Part shown: one piece after another, positions 1 through 11,110 of the stretch
How the letters are laid out: each line of letters starts with the position of its first letter
Position numbering within the stretch: the stretch's first letter is position 1
The notes under the pieces: model-generated
The model's input: the letters and a program-made list of their open reading frames with translations, nothing else
Database searches by the model: none
What the model was told of the DNA's origin: nothing
Assembly (NCBI RefSeq): GCF_005671395.1
Contig: NZ_CP040428.1
Location: 3,100,001 to 3,164,000, forward strand
Source: Jejubacter calystegiae
GTDB taxonomy: Bacteria; Pseudomonadota; Gammaproteobacteria; Enterobacterales; Enterobacteriaceae
Length of the DNA: 64,000 bases
Reading direction: 5' to 3'
Program-made: the position numbers and the translations under genes

Positions 1-1463
1 TGATGAATGGCGGCCAGGTGATCCTGGCGGATGAACCCACCGGGGCGCTGGACAGCCACTCCAGCGCGGAAGTGATGGCGACCCTGCGTCAGCTGCGCGA
101 TCGCGGTCATACGGTGATTATTGTGACCCACGATCCGGAAGTGGCGGCTCAGGCGGAGCGAATTATCGAGATCCGCGACGGCGAAATTGTCAGTAATCCA
201 CCGCCGCTGTCCCGCGAAGCGGCCTCTCGCCCCGAGCCGCATATTCCCGCCAGCGCCTGGCGGCTGCTGCCTGCGTTTCAGGAGTCCCTGCGCATGGCGT
301 GGCTGGCCATGGCGGCCAATAAGATGCGCACGCTGCTGACCATGCTGGGCATCATTATTGGTATCGCCTCTGTGGTTTCTATCGTGGTGGTAGGGGATGC
401 GGCCCAGCAGCGGGTACTGGCCGATATTCGTTCTATTGGCACCAACACCATTGACGTTTACCCCGGCCGCGATTTCGGTGATGACGATCCCCAGTACCAG
501 CAGTCCCTCAGCTATGACGATATGGTGGCCATCAGTCGCCAGTCGTGGGTCAGTTCCGCCACGCCGTCGGTATCGAAAAACCTGCGGGTACGCTACGGCA
601 GTAAAGATGCCGCCGCCAGCGTTAACGGCGTAAGCAGCCAGTATTTCGATGTCTACGGCATGGGCTTTAGCGAAGGGGGAACCTTCAACCAGGCACAGCT
701 GGACTCCCGCGCTCAGGTGGTGGTGGTTGACAGCAACACCCGGCGTCAGCTATTCCCCGATCGCGCCAGCGTGCTGGGAGAGGTGATTCTGGTGGGCAAT
801 ATGCCAGCGACCATTATTGGCGTGGCGGAAGAGAAACAGTCGATGTTTGGCAGCAGCAAGGTGCTGCGGGTCTGGCTTCCCTGGAGTACCATGACAGGCC
901 GGGTGACGGGCCAGAGCTGGCTGAACAATATCACCGTGCGGGTGAAAGAAGGCTATCCCAGCGATGAAGCGGAGCGTCAGGTAGCCAGCCTGCTGGAATT
1001 GCGCCATGGTAAGCGAGATTTTTTCACTTATAACATGGACGAGCTCTTGAAAACGGCGGAAAGGACCACAGCTACATTACAGCTGTTTCTGACGCTGGTG
1101 GCGGTGATTTCGCTGCTGGTGGGCGGTATCGGCGTGATGAACATCATGCTGGTTTCGGTGACAGAACGCACCCGGGAGATTGGCATCCGGATGGCGGTGG
1201 GGGCCCGGGCGGGCGATGTACTGCGGCAGTTCCTGATCGAATCGGTGCTGGTTTGTCTGGTCGGCGGGGCGCTGGGTGTCGGGCTGTCGCTATTGATTGC
1301 GCTGTTGTTGCAGGTGGCGCTGCCGGACTGGGCGCCAGGCTTTTCGCCGCTGGCGCTGATGATGGCGTTTCTGTGCTCGACGTTAACGGGCGTGCTGTTT
1401 GGCTGGCTGCCGGCACGGCGGGCGGCGAGGTTAAATCCGGTGGATGCCCTGGCGCGGGAATAA
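1..1463 (+). CDS. macB: Macrolide export ATP-binding/permease protein MacB, 3' part (5' end outside window)
   Basis: Inner-membrane ABC transporter that works with MacA and TolC to export macrolides, enterotoxin and other substrates from the periplasm. The visible 486 residues start inside the nucleotide-binding domain. The Walker B/D-loop ILADEPTGALD lies near residues 7-17 and the H-loop VTHDP near 41-45. Then come a linker, the first membrane helix (about 111-131), a long periplasmic domain, and three C-terminal helices (about 358-385, 411-437, 447-470) that include the family's VGGIGVMNIMLVSVTERTREIGIRMAVG-like FtsX region. E. coli MacB is 648 residues, so about 160 N-terminal residues, including Walker A, are missing. 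The reading frame is intact to TAA and a strong terminator follows. Confidence 0.95.
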   Translation, partial: MNGGQVILADEPTGALDSHSSAEVMATLRQLRDRGHTVIIVTHDPEVAAQAERIIEIRDGEIVSNPPPLSREAASRPEPHIPASAWRLLPAFQESLRMAWLAMAANKMRTLLTMLGIIIGIASVVSIVVVGDAAQQRVLADIRSIGTNTIDVYPGRDFGDDDPQYQQSLSYDDMVAISRQSWVSSATPSVSKNLRVRYGSKDAAASVNGVSSQYFDVYGMGFSEGGTFNQAQLDSRAQVVVVDSNTRRQLFPDRASVLGEVILVGNMPATIIGVAEEKQSMFGSSKVLRVWLPWSTMTGRVTGQSWLNNITVRVKEGYPSDEAERQVASLLELRHGKRDFFTYNMDELLKTAERTTATLQLFLTLVAVISLLVGGIGVMNIMLVSVTERTREIGIRMAVGARAGDVLRQFLIESVLVCLVGGALGVGLSLLIALLLQVALPDWAPGFSPLALMMAFLCSTLTGVLFGWLPARRAARLNPVDALARE

Positions 1464-1486
1464 GGGGCCGTTATCTGTAAGGATAT

Positions 1487-1520
1487 AAAAATGCCAGCCG
1501 CCCGGGCTGGCATTTTGTTT
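1487..1520. terminator. Bidirectional intrinsic terminator between macB and cspD
   Basis: ATGCCAGCC (1491-1499) pairs with GGCTGGCAT (1505-1513) around a 5-nt loop. It is flanked by A-runs on the left and TTTTGTTT on the right. It lies between convergent macB and cspD, so it can stop transcripts from both sides. Confidence 0.85.
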
Positions 1521-1549
1521 CGGGGATGTACACAATAAAGTCTTAAGCG

Positions 1550-1771
1550 TTACGCGACCGCTTCGGCTTCGACAGGCACGATGACGCTGGCATGGTTGCC
1601 TTTAGGGCCCTGATGTACATCGAACCGGACGGCTTGCCCGGCTTTGAGCGTCCTGTAACCATCCATCTGGATGGTGGAATAGTGAGCGAAAATATCTTCG
1701 CCGCCGCCTTCAGGGCAGATGAACCCAAACCCTTTGGCGTTATTGAACCATTTAACAGTACCCGTTTCCAT
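1550..1771 (-). CDS. cspD: Cold-shock-like protein CspD
   Basis: Small cytoplasmic OB-fold protein of 73 residues. In E. coli, CspD is made in stationary phase and starvation, binds single-stranded DNA and inhibits replication. The RNP1-like motif KGFGFI (about 13-18) and the RNP2-like motif DIFAHY (about 26-31) are both present. The length matches the E. coli protein (74). It is divergent from clpS, as in E. coli, where CspD is also a Lon substrate. The acidic C-terminus (PVEAEAVA) separates it from CspA-type proteins of about 70 residues. Gene identity rests on both sequence and position. Confidence 0.95.
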   Translation of the reverse strand: METGTVKWFNNAKGFGFICPEGGGEDIFAHYSTIQMDGYRTLKAGQAVRFDVHQGPKGNHASVIVPVEAEAVA

Positions 1772-2093
1772 GCTTCGACATCCTTCATAGCTTTTATATT
1801 AAGTAAGATGGAATCAACCGGTGGGTGAGCCCGGGTTGTTCAAAACCTCGCCAACTCACGATTAGACAATGTAGATAAATTCAACACAGGGTCAAGCATC
1901 CAGGTGGGAGGAAGACGCAAAAATGCGTCAAAATTTGAAGCAGTTAACGCTATTGGCATTAATGTGACACGGGTCGCGCCTGGCTGCAAAACGCGGAGAA
2001 AACCCGGTGGCGTCTGGGCTTCAGGGCACTACACTCCGGCGAAGGGGTAGATGATTTTCTGCCTGAATTTTAACCGAATGATGATGACTGGCG
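1772..2093. promoter_or_regulatory. Divergent cspD/clpS control region
   Basis: This 322-nt non-coding stretch must hold both divergent promoters. One perfect small hairpin is visible: GACGCA (1914-1919), loop AAAA, TGCGTC (1924-1929), followed by AAAATTTG. I could not place -35/-10 pairs with confidence, and no small gene is supported. Confidence 0.5.
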
Positions 2094-2414
2094 ATGGGTA
2101 AGACAAACGACTGGTTGGAATTTGACCATCTGGTGGATGAAAAAGCGCTTGATGCGCTAAAGCCTCCATCTATGTATAAAGTTATATTGGTGAACGACGA
2201 TTACACGCCAATGGAATTTGTGATTGACGTGCTACAAAAGTTCTTTTCTTATGATGTAGAACGTGCAACGCAACTGATGCTTGCGGTTCACTATCAGGGC
2301 AAGGCCATCTGCGGTGTTTTCACCGCTGAGGTGGCGGAAACCAAGGTTGCGATGGTGAACAAATATGCGAAGGAGAATGAGCATCCGTTGCTGTGTACGC
2401 TGGAACAGGCCTGA
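2094..2414 (+). CDS. clpS: ClpA adaptor protein ClpS
   Basis: 106-residue cytoplasmic adaptor that binds the N-domain of ClpA and the destabilising N-terminal residues (Leu, Phe, Tyr, Trp) of substrates, directing N-degron proteins to ClpAP. The core [18 protein letters not shown] (about 30-47) and the [16 protein letters not shown] segment are nearly identical to E. coli ClpS, also 106 residues. ATG 2094 is fixed by the conserved MGKTNDW start, although the upstream Shine-Dalgarno is weak. clpA follows 29 nt downstream in the same operon arrangement. aat, which makes N-degrons by Leu/Phe transfer, is in the same window. Confidence 0.97.
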   Translation: MGKTNDWLEFDHLVDEKALDALKPPSMYKVILVNDDYTPMEFVIDVLQKFFSYDVERATQLMLAVHYQGKAICGVFTAEVAETKVAMVNKYAKENEHPLLCTLEQA

Positions 2415-2443
2415 AAAGGCAGACAACTTGAGGGGGGTGCCCT

Positions 2444-4720
2444 ATGCTCAATCAAGAACTGGAACTCAGTTTAAATATGGCTTTCGCCAGAGCGCGCGAG
2501 CACCGACATGAGTTTATGACCGTCGAGCATCTGTTGCTGGCGTTACTCAGCAACCCATCGGCCCGGGAGGCGCTGGAAGCCTGTTCCGTGGATCTGGTGG
2601 CGCTACGGCAGGAACTCGAAGCCTTCATCGAACAAACCACCCCGGTGCTGCCGGAAAGCGTGGAAGAGCGAGATACCCAGCCGACACTCAGCTTTCAGCG
2701 AGTGCTGCAGCGGGCAGTATTCCACGTTCAGTCTTCCGGACGCAGCGAGGTGACTGGCGCCAATGTACTGGTTGCCATCTTTAGCGAGCAGGAGTCCCAG
2801 GCGGCCTATCTGCTGCGCAAACACGAAGTCAGCCGTCTCGACGTGGTGAATTTTATTTCGCACGGTACGCGCAAAGACGAACCTAACCAAAGCGGAAACT
2901 CAGCGGAGAATCCGGTCAATGATGAGCAGGCAGGCGGGGAGGAGCGCATGGAGAACTTCACCACCAATCTCAATCAGCTTGCCCGGGTGGGCGGTATCGA
3001 CCCGCTGATCGGCCGTGATAAGGAGCTGGAGCGTACCATCCAGGTGCTGTGCCGCCGCCGTAAGAATAACCCGCTGCTGGTAGGGGAGTCTGGCGTAGGT
3101 AAGACCGCCATCGCCGAAGGGCTTGCCTGGCGTATCGTCCAGGGCGATGTGCCGGAAGTCATGGCCGATTGTACGCTCTATTCGCTGGATATTGGTTCGC
3201 TGCTGGCTGGCACCAAATATCGTGGCGACTTTGAAAAACGCTTTAAGGCGCTGCTTAAGCAACTGGAGCAGGATAGCAACAGTATCCTGTTTATCGATGA
3301 GATTCACACCATCATCGGCGCAGGCGCTGCTTCTGGCGGCCAGGTGGATGCCGCTAACCTGATTAAACCGCTGCTGTCCAGCGGTAGAATTCGGGTGATT
3401 GGTTCCACCACCTATCAGGAATTCAGCAATATCTTTGAAAAGGATCGTGCGCTGGCGCGTCGTTTCCAGAAGATCGATATTACCGAGCCGTCCATTGATG
3501 AGACGGTGCAGATCCTGACCGGCCTGAAGCCGAAGTACGAAGCTCACCACGATGTGCGCTACACCGCGCGAGCGGTACGGGCCGCTGTGGAGCTGTCGGT
3601 GAAATACATCAACGATCGTCACCTGCCGGACAAGGCTATCGATGTGATTGATGAGGCGGGGGCGCGCTGCCGTCTGTTGCCGGTTAGTAAGCGTCGTAAA
3701 ACCGTGAACGTGGCGGATATCGAGTCGGTTGTGGCCCGCATCGCCAGAGTTCCGGAGAAAAGCATCTCCGCCAGCGATCGCGATACCCTGAAAAACCTGG
3801 GCGATCGTCTGAAGATGCTGGTCTTTGGTCAGGACAACGCTATCGAGGCGCTGACCGAGGCGATCAAGATGAGCCGTGCCGGTCTGGGCCACGAACATAA
3901 GCCAGTAGGCTCTTTCCTGTTTGCCGGTCCGACCGGGGTCGGGAAAACCGAGGTCACGGTGCAGCTTGCCAAATCGCTGGGCATTGAACTATTGCGCTTC
4001 GATATGTCGGAATATATGGAGCGCCACACCGTCAGTCGTCTGATCGGTGCGCCCCCGGGTTACGTGGGTTACGATCAGGGTGGACTGCTGACCGACGCGG
4101 TGATTAAACATCCCCATGCGGTACTGCTGCTCGATGAGATCGAAAAAGCGCATCCGGATGTCTTTAACCTGCTGCTACAGGTGATGGATAACGGGACTCT
4201 GACCGATAATAATGGGCGCAAGGCGGATTTCCGCAATGTGGTACTGGTGATGACCACCAACGCCGGGGTGCGTGAAACCGAGCGTAAATCCATCGGCCTG
4301 ATTCAGCAGGACAACAGTACCGATGCGATGGAGGAGATCAAAAAGATCTTTACGCCGGAGTTTCGCAACCGTCTGGACAACATTATCTGGTTCGAGAGTC
4401 TGACGACTGAGGTGATCCACCAGGTAGTCGACAAGTTTATTGTCGAGCTCCAGGCCCAGTTGGATGCGAAAGGCGTTTCGCTGGAAGTGGCGCAGGAAGC
4501 CCGCGACTGGCTGGCGGATAAAGGCTATGACCGCGCCATGGGCGCGCGTCCAATGGCTCGTGTGATTCAGGACAACCTGAAGAAGCCGCTGGCCAACGAG
4601 CTGCTGTTCGGTTCGCTGGTGAACGGCGGACAGGTCACGGTAACGCTTAATAAGCCGGAAGACCGGCTGGAATATGATTTCCAGAGCGCACAGAAGCACA
4701 AGGCGGAAGCGGCGCACTAA
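2444..4720 (+). CDS. clpA: ATP-dependent Clp protease ATP-binding subunit ClpA
   Basis: 758-residue AAA+ unfoldase that forms a hexamer on ClpP and feeds it substrates, including ClpS-delivered N-degron proteins. The N-terminal Clp repeat domain covers about residues 1-145. AAA module 1 has Walker A GESGVGKT and Walker [12 protein letters not shown] module 2 has Walker A GPTGVGKT and Walker [14 protein letters not shown]. The IGL loop that docks into ClpP is present in KSIGLIQQ (near 617). Length equals E. coli ClpA. A strong Shine-Dalgarno (GAGGGGG) precedes ATG 2444, and a bidirectional terminator follows. Confidence 0.98.
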   Translation: MLNQELELSLNMAFARAREHRHEFMTVEHLLLALLSNPSAREALEACSVDLVALRQELEAFIEQTTPVLPESVEERDTQPTLSFQRVLQRAVFHVQSSGRSEVTGANVLVAIFSEQESQAAYLLRKHEVSRLDVVNFISHGTRKDEPNQSGNSAENPVNDEQAGGEERMENFTTNLNQLARVGGIDPLIGRDKELERTIQVLCRRRKNNPLLVGESGVGKTAIAEGLAWRIVQGDVPEVMADCTLYSLDIGSLLAGTKYRGDFEKRFKALLKQLEQDSNSILFIDEIHTIIGAGAASGGQVDAANLIKPLLSSGRIRVIGSTTYQEFSNIFEKDRALARRFQKIDITEPSIDETVQILTGLKPKYEAHHDVRYTARAVRAAVELSVKYINDRHLPDKAIDVIDEAGARCRLLPVSKRRKTVNVADIESVVARIARVPEKSISASDRDTLKNLGDRLKMLVFGQDNAIEALTEAIKMSRAGLGHEHKPVGSFLFAGPTGVGKTEVTVQLAKSLGIELLRFDMSEYMERHTVSRLIGAPPGYVGYDQGGLLTDAVIKHPHAVLLLDEIEKAHPDVFNLLLQVMDNGTLTDNNGRKADFRNVVLVMTTNAGVRETERKSIGLIQQDNSTDAMEEIKKIFTPEFRNRLDNIIWFESLTTEVIHQVVDKFIVELQAQLDAKGVSLEVAQEARDWLADKGYDRAMGARPMARVIQDNLKKPLANELLFGSLVNGGQVTVTLNKPEDRLEYDFQSAQKHKAEAAH

Positions 4721-4735
4721 GCGAACGGAAGGCAT

Positions 4736-4773
4736 AAAAAAGGCCGGGCAATGCGCCCGGCCTTTTGTTTTTA
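4736..4773. terminator. Bidirectional intrinsic terminator between clpA and infA
   Basis: AAAAGGCCGGGC (4738-4749) pairs with GCCCGGCCTTTT (4755-4766) over a 5-nt loop, with A-runs and T-runs on the outer sides. It sits between convergent clpA and infA. In E. coli a tRNA-Ser gene (serW) also occupies this gap; it is absent here. Confidence 0.9.
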
Positions 4774-4819
4774 TTGATAACCTGTCGCGTAACCGTTGGC
4801 GCAACAGAGAAGAATTCTG

Positions 4820-5038
<219 letters not shown>

Positions 5039-5311
5039 CTAATCCTCGGGATATCACTACCATAGTTTGAACCGGCAAGATAATGCCGAAGTTCACCTGT
5101 CATGTAAAGAAATTGCGCTCAGCAAAGTCTGTTCTGCCGATGACCCACGTCCAACAGCGCGTTTTTTACGCTGGCGGCAATGAAAGGGGCGGAGTGATAA
5201 GCGGTGGGGCGTTACCAGACTGATCCCAAAGAGATGCGGGCAATGGGCAAAGCTTACTCTGCGTTCTGCGACCACAATTATAACATGGAGTGAGGGAAGA
5301 TGGGCAGAACA

Positions 5312-6016
5312 TTAAATCCTACAGGGCAAAAGTGTCTGGGGAAGCCAGCAGCGCAGGTCCGGTTGTTGTGGATAAAGGTTTTCCAGCAGCCGCAGATAGA
5401 GGCTACGGGGGATCTCTTTGGCGCCCAGAGAGGCCGTGTGAGCATTCAGAACCTGGCAGTCGATAAGGCAACCGCCGCGGGCTAAAAAATAGCGACAGAA
5501 GTGGAACAGGGCGGTTTTAGAGGCATTTTCCCGGCGGCTGAACATCGACTCACCGCAGAACAGCGCCCCCAGCGCCACGCCATAGAGTCCGCCAACCAGT
5601 CGATCGTCCTGCCAGACCTCCACCGAATGGGCATGGCCTAACTGATGTAGCTGCTGCCAGGCCACGCTGACTTCCGGAGTAATCCAGGTGCCTTCTTCGC
5701 GTTGGCTGGCACAGCCGTCGATCACGCCAGCGAAGTCGTGGTTCAGCGTTACCCGAAAGTTGGTATGATTTAAAAAGCGGCGAAAGCTGCGGCTGACGTG
5801 GAACTCCCGGGGGTCCAGCACGGCTCGCGGATCGGGGGACCACCACAAAATGGGATCCCCTGGCGAATACCAGGGGAAAATGCCGCGTCGGTAGGCCAGC
5901 ATCAGGCGCGCCGGACTGAGATCGCCGCCCAGCGCCAGCAGGCCGTTGGGTTCGCGTAGCGCCGCTTCCGGCGACGGGAAGTCGAGGATATGGCGGGAAA
6001 GCTGAACCAGACGCAT
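5312..6016 (-). CDS. aat: Leucyl/phenylalanyl-tRNA--protein transferase Aat
   Basis: Cytoplasmic enzyme that transfers Leu or Phe from aminoacyl-tRNA to proteins with N-terminal Lys or Arg, creating N-degrons for ClpS/ClpAP. Conserved blocks [58 protein letters not shown] and [10 protein letters not shown] match the family. The open frame could begin at a TTG (6022), but ATG 6016 has GGAGG 9 nt upstream. It gives MRLVQLSRH and 234 residues, equal to E. coli. It is 30 nt downstream of cydC, as in the K-12 order trxB-cydD-cydC-aat-infA. Confidence 0.96.
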   Translation of the reverse strand: MRLVQLSRHILDFPSPEAALREPNGLLALGGDLSPARLMLAYRRGIFPWYSPGDPILWWSPDPRAVLDPREFHVSRSFRRFLNHTNFRVTLNHDFAGVIDGCASQREEGTWITPEVSVAWQQLHQLGHAHSVEVWQDDRLVGGLYGVALGALFCGESMFSRRENASKTALFHFCRYFLARGGCLIDCQVLNAHTASLGAKEIPRSLYLRLLENLYPQQPDLRCWLPQTLLPCRI

Positions 6017-6046
6017 AGTCAATAACCTCCGGACCCCAAAGAATAG

Positions 6047-7780
6047 TTAAATCATAGCCTGGAGACGGCGATGAAACTGCGTGTAGCGTCCACCGCTGGC
6101 CAGCAGTGTCTCGTGGGAGCCCTGCTCGACAATATGCCCGTCATCCATCACCACAATACGGTCGAAAGCCGACAAGCCGTGCAGGCGATGAGTCACCATC
6201 AGTAGCGTTTTGTCGGCGCAAAGGTCGCGCAGTAGAGCCAGGATCTGGCGCTCGGTGGCGGCATCCAGTCCCTCTGTCGGTTCGTCCATTAGCACCAGCG
6301 GCGCATTATGCAGCAGCGCACGGGCGATGCCCAGACGCCGTAGTTCGCCGCCGGACAGCTGGCGGCCCCCTTCACCGAGCCAGGCGTTGAGTCCCTGGTC
6401 CTGTAGCAGTCCTGCCAGCCCGACGCGGGTCAATATGGCGGACAGGGTTTCGTCATCAGCCTGAGGGCTGGCGAGCAGCAGGTTATCGCGCAGGGTGGCG
6501 CTGAACAGCCAGGGGCGCTGGGGAACGACGCTGATGGCCGCCCGTAGGCTGGCTTCGTCGTAATCACGCAGTAGGCGTTCGCCCAGACGAATTTCCCCGC
6601 TATCGGGATCGCTGGCTCGCGTGAGTAAGCTTAGCAGCGTGGATTTCCCGCAGCCGGTCCGCCCCAGAATGGCAATATGCTCGCCGGGAGCGACCTGTAG
6701 CGAGACTGACTCCAGCGCATTGCGCTGCTGTTCCGGCCAGGCGAAGCTGACATTTTCCAGATTCAGGGAAGGCTGGTTCGGCGGCGTGGTCGGAGCGTCC
6801 GGAAAGGTGACCGTTGGCTTCTGTTCCGTCACCTGAGAGAGGCGCAGGGCGGAAGCAATGGTCTGCCCCAGGTGCTGGAAGGCGCCGGTGATGGGGGCCA
6901 GGGCTTCAAAGGCCGCCAACGCGCAGAAGACAAACAGGGCAATCAGCGCGCCAGGAGGCTGTTGGCTGCCGACGCCCGCCCCGGCAAGCCACAAAATCAG
7001 CAGCATGGTCAGACCGCCGATCAGCAGCATCAGACTCTGGGACAGCGCGGTAAGCCCGGCCTGGCGGCGTTGGGCGTCAAGCCAGCGCTGCTCGGTATCG
7101 GTCATTTCATCGCGCCAGCGCTGGCTGGCGCCAAACAACGACAGCTCCGCCTGTCCGTGCAACCAGGCGATAAGCTGCTGACGATATTCGCCGCGCAGAT
7201 GAGTCAGAGATTCGCCAATCGGACGCCCGGCGCGCCAGAACAGCGGCGGCAACAGCAGCAGCGTTAGCAGCATAATGCCCCCGAGGGTGAGCGCCAGGGT
7301 CAGATTCACCCAGCTCAGGCCGAAGGTAACCAGAATAATCACGACCAGCGCGCCGACCAGCGGTGAGATGACCCGTAGATAGAGATGATCCAGCGCGTCG
7401 ACATCCGCGACCAGGCGATTCAGGAGATCTCCCTGGCGGAAGCGGCGCAGACCACCGGGCGAGAGCGGCAGCAGGCGGCTGAACAGGGTTACCCTCAGGT
7501 GTTGCAGAATGCGGAAGGTCGCGTCATGGCTGACCAGACGTTCAAAGTAGCGCCCGGCGGTACGGGTAATGGCCGCGCCTCGCACGCCCGCAGCGGGCAG
7601 CATGTAGTTAAAGGTCTGAAGCCCGGCAAGACCGGCCAGCGCCGAGGCGGAAAGAAACCAGCCGGAAAGGGTCAACAGGCCGATGCTGGCCAGTAGCGTC
7701 ACCACGGCCAGTAAAATGCCTAACGTCAGGCGCCATTTATGACGGCGGAACAGGCCAAGCCAGGGCAGTAGCGCGCGCAT
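6047..7780 (-). CDS. cydC: Heterodimeric ABC exporter subunit CydC (glutathione/cysteine export, cytochrome bd assembly)
   Basis: Half-size ABC exporter that pairs with CydD to move reduced thiols to the periplasm, needed for mature cytochrome bd and c-type cytochromes. 577 residues: a six-helix membrane domain (about 15-310), then the ATPase with Walker A GRTGCGKS (373-380), signature LSGGE (475-479) and Walker B LVLMDE (495-500). The frame is open 60 nt further upstream. ATG 7780 has AGGAGG 9 nt before it, begins MRALLPWL like E. coli CydC (573 aa) and lies 1 nt after the cydD stop, implying translational coupling. Confidence 0.95.
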   Translation of the reverse strand: MRALLPWLGLFRRHKWRLTLGILLAVVTLLASIGLLTLSGWFLSASALAGLAGLQTFNYMLPAAGVRGAAITRTAGRYFERLVSHDATFRILQHLRVTLFSRLLPLSPGGLRRFRQGDLLNRLVADVDALDHLYLRVISPLVGALVVIILVTFGLSWVNLTLALTLGGIMLLTLLLLPPLFWRAGRPIGESLTHLRGEYRQQLIAWLHGQAELSLFGASQRWRDEMTDTEQRWLDAQRRQAGLTALSQSLMLLIGGLTMLLILWLAGAGVGSQQPPGALIALFVFCALAAFEALAPITGAFQHLGQTIASALRLSQVTEQKPTVTFPDAPTTPPNQPSLNLENVSFAWPEQQRNALESVSLQVAPGEHIAILGRTGCGKSTLLSLLTRASDPDSGEIRLGERLLRDYDEASLRAAISVVPQRPWLFSATLRDNLLLASPQADDETLSAILTRVGLAGLLQDQGLNAWLGEGGRQLSGGELRRLGIARALLHNAPLVLMDEPTEGLDAATERQILALLRDLCADKTLLMVTHRLHGLSAFDRIVVMDDGHIVEQGSHETLLASGGRYTQFHRRLQAMI

Positions 7781-7781
7781 A

Positions 7782-9545
7782 TTAAATTTCCTCCTGTCGA
7801 TGAGCCAGCAGGCGGGCAAAGGGGCCCTCTTCCTGAGCAAGCCGTTGCCAGTTTCCCTGTTGCACTATCCGGCCCTCCTGCATCACCCAAATGTCATCCC
7901 AGGTCTGTAGGACGTCGAGCTGGTGGGTGACCATCAGGGTGGTCTGACGCCGTGCGGCCCGCTCGAGTGCCGCCATCACCAGCTCTTCGCTGTGGGCGTC
8001 CAGACTGGCGACGGGTTCGTCCAGCAGCAACAGACCGCAGGGGACGATCAGCGCTCGCGCCAGCGCCACGCGCTGGGCCTGACCTACTGACAGGCTGGCG
8101 GCGTTTTCCCCCAGTTCGCTGTCCAGCCCGTGAGGTAACTGGGTCAGAAATTCACTGACGTATGCATCGTCAATCGCCTGTTTCAGGCGCGTTTCGTCAG
8201 TGGGATCGGCCAGCAGAATATTATCGCGCAGGGTCCGGCCCGGCAGGCGCGGGTTCTGCCCCAGCCAGCTCAGTCTGGCGCGCAGGCTGTCGGGGTCCAG
8301 CTCGCGCAGTTCAATACCGTTAACGGTCAGGGAACCTTCATAGGGAAGAAAACCGGACAACAGATTCAGTAATGAGCTTTTCCCGGCACCGCTCTGGCCA
8401 ACCAGCGCCACCCGGGCCCCGGCGTTCAGGGTAAAGTTCAGGGGGCCGGCCAGTCGTGCGCCGGTGGGAGAAAGCACGACCAGATCGCGGGCTTCCAGGT
8501 TAAGGGCGCCTTCGCTATTGAGAGTACGAGTACCGTGCTCGGGGGCGTGCTGCGGCGAATCCATAAACTGCTGCAGGCTATCTGCAGCGCCGATCGCCTG
8601 GGCTTTGGCGTGATAGAAGGTGCCCAGATCGCGCAGCGGCTGGAAAAACTCCGGCGCCAGGATCAGCGTCAGAAAGCCGGAAAACAGGGTTACACCAGTG
8701 CCGTAATGGCCGAAGTTGAGCTCCCCCAGGTAAGAGAAACCGAAGTAGACCGCCACCAGGGCGATAGAGAGCGAGGCGAAGAACTCCAGCACGCCGGACG
8801 AGAGGAACGCCAGACGCAGCACCTCCATGGTACGGCTGCGAAAATCTTCAGAGGCGTGGCGAATATTGTCGGTTTCGGCCGCGCCGCGGTTAAACAGGCG
8901 CAGGGTCTCCATACCGCGCAGGCGATCGAGAAAATGACCGCTCAGACGCGACAGCGCCAGGAAGTTACGGCGGTTAGCATCGGCGGCCCCCATGCCGACC
9001 ATCGCCATAAACAGCGGGATTAGCGGCGCGGTACCCAGCAGAATTAACGCGGCGGCCCAGTTTGAGGGCAGAATCGCCAGCACAATCAGCAACGGAATCG
9101 TCGTTGCCAGCGCCATCTGCGGCAGATAGCGGGCGTAGTAATCGTGCATATCCTCGACCTGCTCAAGGATGAGCGTGGCCCAGCTTCCGGCCGGTTTGCC
9201 CTGTATCCAGGCCGGTCCAGCCTGCTGCAGACGATCCAGCACCCTGTGGCGAATCTGGCGACGAATATGGAGCCCTGCCTGGAAGCCGACTTTTTCGCGC
9301 AACCAGGCCACCCAGGCGCGCAGGATCAGCACCAATAGCAAAAGCGCAAAAGGCAAAAGGAGCGCTTCCGAGGGAATTGCGCCGACGATCATATGGTCGA
9401 GCAGGCGGGCCAGCAGCCAGGCCTGGGCCACGATTAACAGGCCGCTGATAACGCCCAGCAGACGTGAAAGGTTAAGCCAGCGTCGGGAGGGAGCGCTCTG
9501 TTGCTTCAGCCAGCGGCTAAGCTCTTGTTGACGGGTCTTTTTCAT
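7782..9545 (-). CDS. cydD: Heterodimeric ABC exporter subunit CydD
   Basis: Partner of CydC in the inner-membrane thiol exporter. 587 residues against 588 in E. coli. The transmembrane domain covers about 1-325; the ATPase has Walker A GQSGAGKS (383-390), the variant signature LSVGQ (485-489) and Walker B LLLLDE (505-510). The altered signature (V for G) is typical of CydD. The frame extends to a TTG 18 nt upstream, but ATG 9545 (MKKTRQQELSRWLKQQ) matches the family start. No strong Shine-Dalgarno is visible before it. A terminator separates it from trxB, so cydDC probably has its own promoter near 9546-9612. Confidence 0.95.
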   Translation of the reverse strand: MKKTRQQELSRWLKQQSAPSRRWLNLSRLLGVISGLLIVAQAWLLARLLDHMIVGAIPSEALLLPFALLLLVLILRAWVAWLREKVGFQAGLHIRRQIRHRVLDRLQQAGPAWIQGKPAGSWATLILEQVEDMHDYYARYLPQMALATTIPLLIVLAILPSNWAAALILLGTAPLIPLFMAMVGMGAADANRRNFLALSRLSGHFLDRLRGMETLRLFNRGAAETDNIRHASEDFRSRTMEVLRLAFLSSGVLEFFASLSIALVAVYFGFSYLGELNFGHYGTGVTLFSGFLTLILAPEFFQPLRDLGTFYHAKAQAIGAADSLQQFMDSPQHAPEHGTRTLNSEGALNLEARDLVVLSPTGARLAGPLNFTLNAGARVALVGQSGAGKSSLLNLLSGFLPYEGSLTVNGIELRELDPDSLRARLSWLGQNPRLPGRTLRDNILLADPTDETRLKQAIDDAYVSEFLTQLPHGLDSELGENAASLSVGQAQRVALARALIVPCGLLLLDEPVASLDAHSEELVMAALERAARRQTTLMVTHQLDVLQTWDDIWVMQEGRIVQQGNWQRLAQEEGPFARLLAHRQEEI

Positions 9546-9616
9546 TGCAAGCCAGGGGGTCAATTAAAATCCATTCGCCAGACCGGCGATTGTGCCCCGC
9601 AATGTTACATCGCAGC

Positions 9617-9647
9617 AAAAAGAAAGGCGACCTTATGAGGCCGCCTT
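9617..9647 (-). terminator. Intrinsic terminator downstream of trxB
   Basis: On the minus strand AAGGCGGCC, loop TCATAA and GGTCGCCTT form a 9-bp stem with one mismatch, followed by TTCTTTTTG. It lies between trxB and cydD. Confidence 0.75.
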
Positions 9648-9665
9648 AATCATTCAGGAGGAAAA

Positions 9666-10958
<1,293 letters not shown>

Positions 10959-11052
10959 CCGGGTTATCGCCAGCACCCATGGCGTGGACAGACGCCATGG
11001 GTAATGTCGATGGCTGCCGTGATTTCGGCAACGGTCTTCTCACGTAACCCGG
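10959..11052 (+). promoter_or_regulatory. Structured lrp 5' leader (predicted three-way junction)
   Basis: The outer stem CCGGGTTA (10959-10966) pairs exactly with TAACCCGG (11045-11052). Inside lie a perfect 11-bp hairpin, ACCCATGGCGT (10975-10985)/ACGCCATGGGT (10992-11002), and a 5-bp hairpin, TGCCG (11015-11019)/CGGCA (11026-11030). The module ends 58 nt before the lrp ATG, so it would sit in the untranslated leader. There is no T-run, so it is not an intrinsic terminator. E. coli lrp mRNA has a long leader that small RNAs act on; the function of this fold is unknown. Confidence 0.6.
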
Positions 11053-11110
11053 AACAGTGACTGTTTACGGGTATGGCAGGTGAAGGAAGGAATACAGAGA
11101 GACAATAATA

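Noticed and set aside
5039-5311. Possible small gene or tRNA between infA and aat
   Set aside because: The only open frame (60 codons) lacks a ribosome site and conservation, and no cloverleaf can be drawn.
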